From: Antedon mediterranea
Lineage: Eukaryota; Echinodermata; Crinoidea; Comatulida; Antedonidae
Direction: 5' to 3'
Assembly (NCBI RefSeq): GCF_964355755.1
Contig: NC_092678.1
Coordinates: forward strand, 24,160,365-24,224,364
Length of the DNA stretch: 64,000 nucleotides
Shown: in pieces, positions 59,345-64,000 of the stretch
Layout of the letters: each line of letters opens with the position of its first letter
How positions within the stretch are numbered: position 1 is the stretch's first letter
The notes under the pieces: model-generated
Seen by the model: only the letters and a program-made list of their open reading frames with translations
The model's database searches: none
What the model was told of the DNA's origin: nothing
Program-made: the position numbers and the translations under genes

Positions 59345-62247
59345 TCACAAAAATATATAGCAAAACACAGTTGATAAATAAGTGGATTCATCACCGTAAG
59401 TGACAATTTGGACCATTGGTGGACTTCCGGGATTGCACTTCGGTCTCGGATGTGTTATAGGGAGTATTACCACACCCTTAGCAACCCACCCATAATTACA
59501 GCTGTCATAGCCCATCGCCCAAGCCGCTTCAACTTCCTCCAGTGTAGCCATTCTTCCCCCATGAGTGGAACAAAGCTCTTCTGCCGCGTAAAAATTTAAG
59601 GAGTAGCGCGAGTCGCCTCGTCCGTTCATTACACGGTGATCAGGGAACGGATCAGTATCCGGAACCGTCTGATTTTTAGCGGGGACAATGCAAAAACCAA
59701 AATGTTCGATATTGGTTTGTAAGTTATATAGGCGAAATTCGTCACTTCTGGGGTAATGCCAAAATTCTGGAGGCTTGTTTCCGACACAAGCGTTGCCAAC
59801 CAAGAAGTTTAAATGCCACCCCTCCTCACAAAGATCAACTCCATTGGTCACTGTACTATTATAAACTTCACTCGGTGTCGCAAGGCGGCCGCTAAATGTT
59901 GAGTTGCAGCACGTATCTGCGTCTTCTGGACTCAGTCTTCTTGAACTGTTAGCAGTTAGTCGAATAATTCGTTGATTATCTGGTAAATAATCTAGCGAAT
60001 CATCCTTATCTTCCCTGTTGCAGTAGACATTAGCCAGATATTCCTTGCAAGGAAACACATTGCTGTGCTCTTCTGGTGATCTCGGCGTGCACTCATCTGT
60101 GGGTTCAGTGAAGGCGATCTCACCACTTTGAAGCCAGCCTTCTTCGCAGCAGTTGTTCTCCATACCTGATTGAAACGCGTTGTACAGTTGTTCGTAGGAT
60201 AACAGTGAGCCCATGTTACTTACACACACTTTCTTTGCATTGCTGTAGTTATCTACAGGTGGCATTAAAGCTATTCCGTCTAGATTTTTGAGAAAAAAAA
60301 GTCAAATATAATATATAGCTAACATAAATAAATTGACATACAGGCCTATCTTTCGGCCGGTTGTCAACCCATGACTATATCACCGTCATCGTACTAGACT
60401 GCATCAGTGCCATTCATATAAGACCAGGTCATCTACCCGGAAACATTTTATTTATGAAAAGTACACTACAGCCTTCAGGAAAAATTCTTTCATTTTTAAC
60501 GGACCATTTTTATGGAATAAAATTATTACCTACCTTACTTTCATTTTTAAAAAAATGCAAACAATACTTAATCCATCAATATTCTTTAGATAGTTAATAA
60601 ATTTGTTACTATGTGAATTTATTCCTTACTTTTCCTTGTATTCATATTCAATCAAATCTGTTTGGCTTTTTTGTTCCTTTTTTTAGAAAGCAATTTTTCG
60701 TTACCATGTACTATGTGATGTATTTTGGAACTCAGCCTTAAAGCCTTTTTTGGCTTACTTGAGTCTCCTCACATAAACAAATAACTACCCAGGTTTTTTA
60801 AATTCTTTTTTTTTCTTTGTCTTGTCATATTTTATGTGGAACAATAAAATGAAATGAATGAAATTTTAGCGGAGTATTTTTGATTGCTTGAGTATTATTC
60901 TTTGTTTTTTTTACACAAATTTCATAAAATATATAAAAAGAAGAAATAAGGTACAATAAAGTGTGAAAAACAACTACAACCATTTTAAATTAAGGGTGCC
61001 ACAGATTAAAAGCAAAGGCTGACTGTGAGTCTTCTGGTGGATATCTTGTCAGTCTTCTCACCAATGATGAATTGAAAACAGTCCTCGACTACGTTAATAC
61101 CATTTATGGAGCAGGAGATTACGTTACCGGATTATCACGTCAGGTGGGATTAGATAGAAATATAGATACAAATTGGAAGTCGGAAGCAGGACAAGAGTTT
61201 GGTTCTAATATTGAGTGGCATCCTAAGGATCCTGATACTGATGTCGCTATTACAGCTGGCATGAGAATTCATACTACTGATATGGTTTTGATGGACACAC
61301 CAGCAGATGGTAGTATAAACTCAAATTCAGATGGGTACATATGTGTGAACAGAGTAAGTAAGATTATTACTACTACTATTACTTGTTGCCGTTTATATTT
61401 ATCTATAAATTGTATCATTTAGGGTAGGCCTAACTACAATGCTTTTAATCTGTGGCACCCTTAATTTAAAATATAAATTTACAAAAATAATTACAAAAAA
61501 TTCATAGGAACATTACAAAAATGGAAAAAAATATAATGTATTGTCTTTACTTACATTTCTTTAGATCACCGTCATCGATTATCTGTAAAGTATTAACATA
61601 CACAATTAGAATCTTTATACCTTTAAACTGTTATTGTCTTTTAGCGCCTCATCGTACCTCAACGTTCGGACACGTGCGCGCTGCTAACGAATTAAGATGT
61701 GACTAATTATATTATTGTACATCTACTAATCTATGTTTAGAGAAAATAAAAAGTAATCGTCATTTTGTAATGAATAAAAAGGATGTATGAAGTTTTTGTG
61801 TGAAAAATGGCTTATCGTGTATCGCGTTGTTTTAAACACCACTACACAGTACATTAAGCATGTACGTACGTGCGCGCGCACGTATGCGCTTACCAAGAAT
61901 ATAATTATATTTTAGAGGGATGTTCATAGCGCGCGTATTAAAGCCAACATTAACCCTACCTTTTCCATATAGTCAAACGATGAGTTATGAACAACATACC
62001 CATCGGTCCGCGTCTGTTTGCTGATTTGACACACCCTGTCGCGCTCATTGTAGTTGACAGAAAAACAAAACATTTTCTGAGAGCAAAACAGTAAACATTG
62101 GATACGGTTCATTCTGTCAAACTGTTTACTCCAACCGTACATCATAGTATGGTTTAAAACAACATACGTTTCTGATGTTGCTGTAACAGAAAAACTTTCT
62201 TTACAACACAGTACAAGTAATCCTATCACTATTGTGATGAAAATCAT
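59345..62247 (-). CDS. Secreted protein with PAN-like region and three Link-like modules, three exons
   Basis: Minus-strand exons 61960-62247, 61555-61582 (a 28-nt micro-exon) and 59345-60279 join in phase to 416 codons plus stop. Residues 1-20 are a signal peptide (MIFITIVIGLLVLCC). Residues 21-96 hold a PAN/apple-like Cys pattern (IQCLLFCSQKMFCFSVNYN...VCQIS). Three modules of about 90-110 residues follow. The third has the clearest Link pattern: C, GGRMATLEEVEAAW, CNYGW, CNPG and a final C. The first two show SLLSYEQLYNA/CCEEGW and GRLATPSEVYN/CEEGW. Link modules bind hyaluronan or related glycans in the extracellular matrix; ligand binding here is an inference. The large last exon encoding all three modules is unusual. 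Intron 2 contains the inverted-repeat-bounded lectin exon on the other strand. Confidence 0.75.
60983..61471. mobile_element. 489-bp segment bounded by perfect 32-bp inverted repeats, carrying a lectin exon
   Basis: The left arm (60983-61014) contains TTAAGGGTGCCACAGATTAA, and the right arm (61440-61471) is its exact inverse (TTAATCTGTGGCACCCTTAA), 32 of 32 positions. TTAA lies at the GGGTGCC border on both sides, as in a TTAA-target element. Apart from the exon there is only about 90 bp of interior. It could be a small transposon that captured an exon, or a local inverted duplication of the exon's acceptor region. Confidence 0.65.
61005..61353 (+). CDS. C-type lectin-like domain exon (orphan, within inverted repeats)
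   Basis: After the acceptor GGTGCCACAG comes 349 nt with 116 open codons and a consensus donor (AACAGA|GTAAGT). The translation has CTLD landmarks in order: ADCESSGGYLVSLL, NDELKTVLDYV, YVTGLSRQ, a W...SEAGQEFG segment, IEWHPKDPDTD and GYICVNR. The carbohydrate-site EPN/QPN motif is replaced by KDP. The exon lies on the opposite strand to the Link-module gene, in its intron 2. I see no matching neighbouring exon on the plus strand, so it is either an orphan exon, part of a nested gene or a captured fragment. The acceptor is inside the left inverted repeat. Confidence 0.6.
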
Positions 62248-63283
62248 TTCTGAAAAACAGGTTATTCGTCTTCGATTTCTAGTTCCACACTAAATACACA
62301 ACATTAAGTTCTTTATATTTAAATTGTGCGTATCGATCGGATGCGTAGTTGATTAAAAAATGGATGAACAATAGCAACAATTTATTTACTACGACATGTC
62401 ATACCACGCACACATATATTGATTTATTATTATGCGTTGTTGATTTAAATATTTTTTTCAATTTAAAACTATGTGATCTGAGTCAAAAGAATAGACAGAT
62501 GTAACTGTTTAATACAGTATGATGAAGAAATTTAGAAAGATTATCTTAAAACTTATGTCATAGGCGGCGCAATTTGCAATCTCTTTGTAGAACTTCTTCG
62601 TCACACATGATTAAGCACACCGCGTGGCTTCTTGCGGAGGACACACGCAAAACAACCGTGTGTGTGAAAAGGGTAGGCCTACTAAATACTACTACTACTA
62701 CTACTATTACTCTAGGGCATAGATAAACAATATCGTATTTAAACCATATTTTATGACATTATTAATTCATTTTTTTCATGCAAATCTCGTGACTTTTTTA
62801 GGCCTAAAATTCAACTAAAAGAAGGCCCTCTATTAGTATTTTAGTATTATTATTAGGCCAGGCTAAAATAAGCTAGCCTAGACTACTAGGCCTAGCTAGC
62901 TAGGTAGGAGGTCCTTAACTTACTATTCAATCTAGTCTCTACATTCACATGAGGGGCTAGCAAGGTTGGACCTAACCTAACTAGGAGGCGTACCACCATA
63001 CTTTAGCCTAGAGCCAGTTAAGCAGTCAGATATGGTCAGAATGTAATAAACTAGCAACATGATAATATTCCCAATATCTGTATTGAATAGTTGCCCTAAA
63101 TTAAATTTTAATAATGATGAATTGGAGAATATTAACTTGTTCTTAAGTGTTTAACTTTTTTTATGTTTAATTACAGATCCAATAATTATCTGTTACAAAA
63201 TGTAAGACTGTTAATACTAGGAAAGAAGACTACATCAGAAAGTATTTTTGTGGTAACTGTCTACTACTAGTACTATATTAATT
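62248..63283. other. Divergent intergenic region, Link-module gene to ACTR8
   Basis: Head-to-head arrangement with start codons 1.04 kb apart. It contains a TAGGCCTA cluster (62770-62960) and an ACT trinucleotide run at about 62685. An acceptor (TTTAATTACAG) at 63178 suggests that the ACTR8 start lies in a second exon, with an untranslated first exon upstream. No coding exon. Confidence 0.5.
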
Positions 63284-64000
63284 ATGGAAGAGGACAGTAG
63301 CACTGATGTAAGTATCTATTTACTGTCAATATCTTAAAAAAAAGAATTAAGAAAAGTATTATGACACACAACAACCAAAATAGTTATACTTCCACAGAAT
63401 TTCAAATTTCAAGGTCTAATTCCCACTAATAATATTATTTGGCAGTAGCCTTCACGACCATTGTCGTAGAATGACATTTATATTTTCAGGCTTCTGATCC
63501 TGTTTTTGGAAACAACATTCTCATTATCCATCCTGGATCTTATTGGATAAGAATTGGCCGAGCCACTGATGCATATCCTGTGTCAGTTCCTCATGTCGTT
63601 GCTAGGAAACCAAAGCAGAATTGTGATAGCAAATATGAAGATAAACTAATAAGATCTACGACGAGTGTAAGTAAAGTTTGATAACCCTTTCACATCAAAC
63701 TTCATGGTGATCTCTGAAGACACCCCAGGGATTGTGACCATTCAAAATGTTAAGAAACTCCAGAGAGACACCATTCACATTAACCTAGTATATAATTGTA
63801 AAAAAAATTCAAAAATTATTAATAGTAAAATTATATTTTTAAAATACAAAAACCATTCATTGTTGAAATATCATTATTATATTAATTATTAACTGTTTAT
63901 TTGATAGCATCCCAATAGCAACAATCAAAAGCAACATGCACTTAAGATGGTACAGCAAGCAATATGGGCAAAGAAGACATCGTCAGGACAAAGGAGGCAG
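63284..64000 (+). CDS. ACTR8: Actin-related protein 8 (INO80 complex), N-terminal part, runs off the window
   Basis: Exons 63284-63307 (MEEDSSTD), 63490-63666 and 63908 to beyond the end join in phase (24 + 177 + 93 nt seen). The second exon gives NNILIIHPGSYWIRIGRATD then PVSVPHVVARK, and the third ALKMVQQAIWAKKTSSGQRR. These match the start of the actin fold and first insertion of ACTR8 (HPGS.TLRIGRATD and KMVDQAIWSKKMSNGTRR in vertebrates, from memory). ARP8 is a nuclear actin-related subunit of the INO80 remodeller that helps bind nucleosomes. The N-terminal tail before the actin fold is short compared with human. The rest is beyond the window. Confidence 0.9.

Overview
The window is animal nuclear DNA: genes are split by many GT-AG introns, there is no operon layout, the sequence is AT-rich, and it is littered with fold-back transposons and minisatellites. 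The abundant TAGGCCTA motif and the gene content suggest an echinoderm or other ambulacrarian deuterostome. That assignment is an inference; no species call is possible from sequence alone.

Layout. (1) 1-1.7 kb: antisense remnant of a non-LTR retrotransposon (APE endonuclease plus the start of the RT, frameshifted). (2) 1.8-2.75 kb, +: last three coding exons of an ASZ1/GASZ-like gene (SAM end, helical region, C-terminal membrane anchor). (3) 5.6-10.4 kb, +: complete five-exon WNT2. As I recall, ASZ1 directly precedes WNT2 in the same orientation in vertebrates, so this looks like ancient microsynteny. (4) 11.0 kb: tRNA-Phe(GAA) with a 30-nt insertion in its T arm. (5) 13.15-14.16 kb, -: TMEM121-like multi-pass membrane protein, head-to-head with (6) 15.25-20.43 kb, +: a complete seven-exon makorin E3 ligase. 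(7) 20.4-25.2 kb: AT-rich intergenic DNA. (8) 25.2-53.2 kb, +: complete MON2 gene (about 30 exons, about 1,703 aa), whose introns hold most of the minisatellites and fold-back elements. (9) 53.2-59.3 kb: intergenic, with a fold-back element family and a satellite derived from it, plus weak signs of untranslated transcription units. (10) 59.3-62.25 kb, -: three-exon secreted protein with a PAN-like region and three Link-like modules. Its second intron carries, on the opposite strand, an open C-type lectin exon bounded by perfect 32-bp inverted repeats. (11) 63.28 kb to the edge, +: first coding exons of ACTR8 (ARP8, INO80 complex).

I checked reading phase across every exon junction given for WNT2, makorin, MON2, the Link gene and ACTR8, and all are consistent. 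The genes do not form one pathway: WNT2 is a secreted signal, MON2 acts in endosome-Golgi traffic, makorin in ubiquitylation and ACTR8 in chromatin. The most unusual items are the inverted-repeat-bounded lectin exon, a short palindromic element present about 15 times that carries perfect SRF-type CArG boxes, the ASZ1-WNT2 linkage, the altered tRNA, and a phase-preserving candidate cassette exon in MON2.
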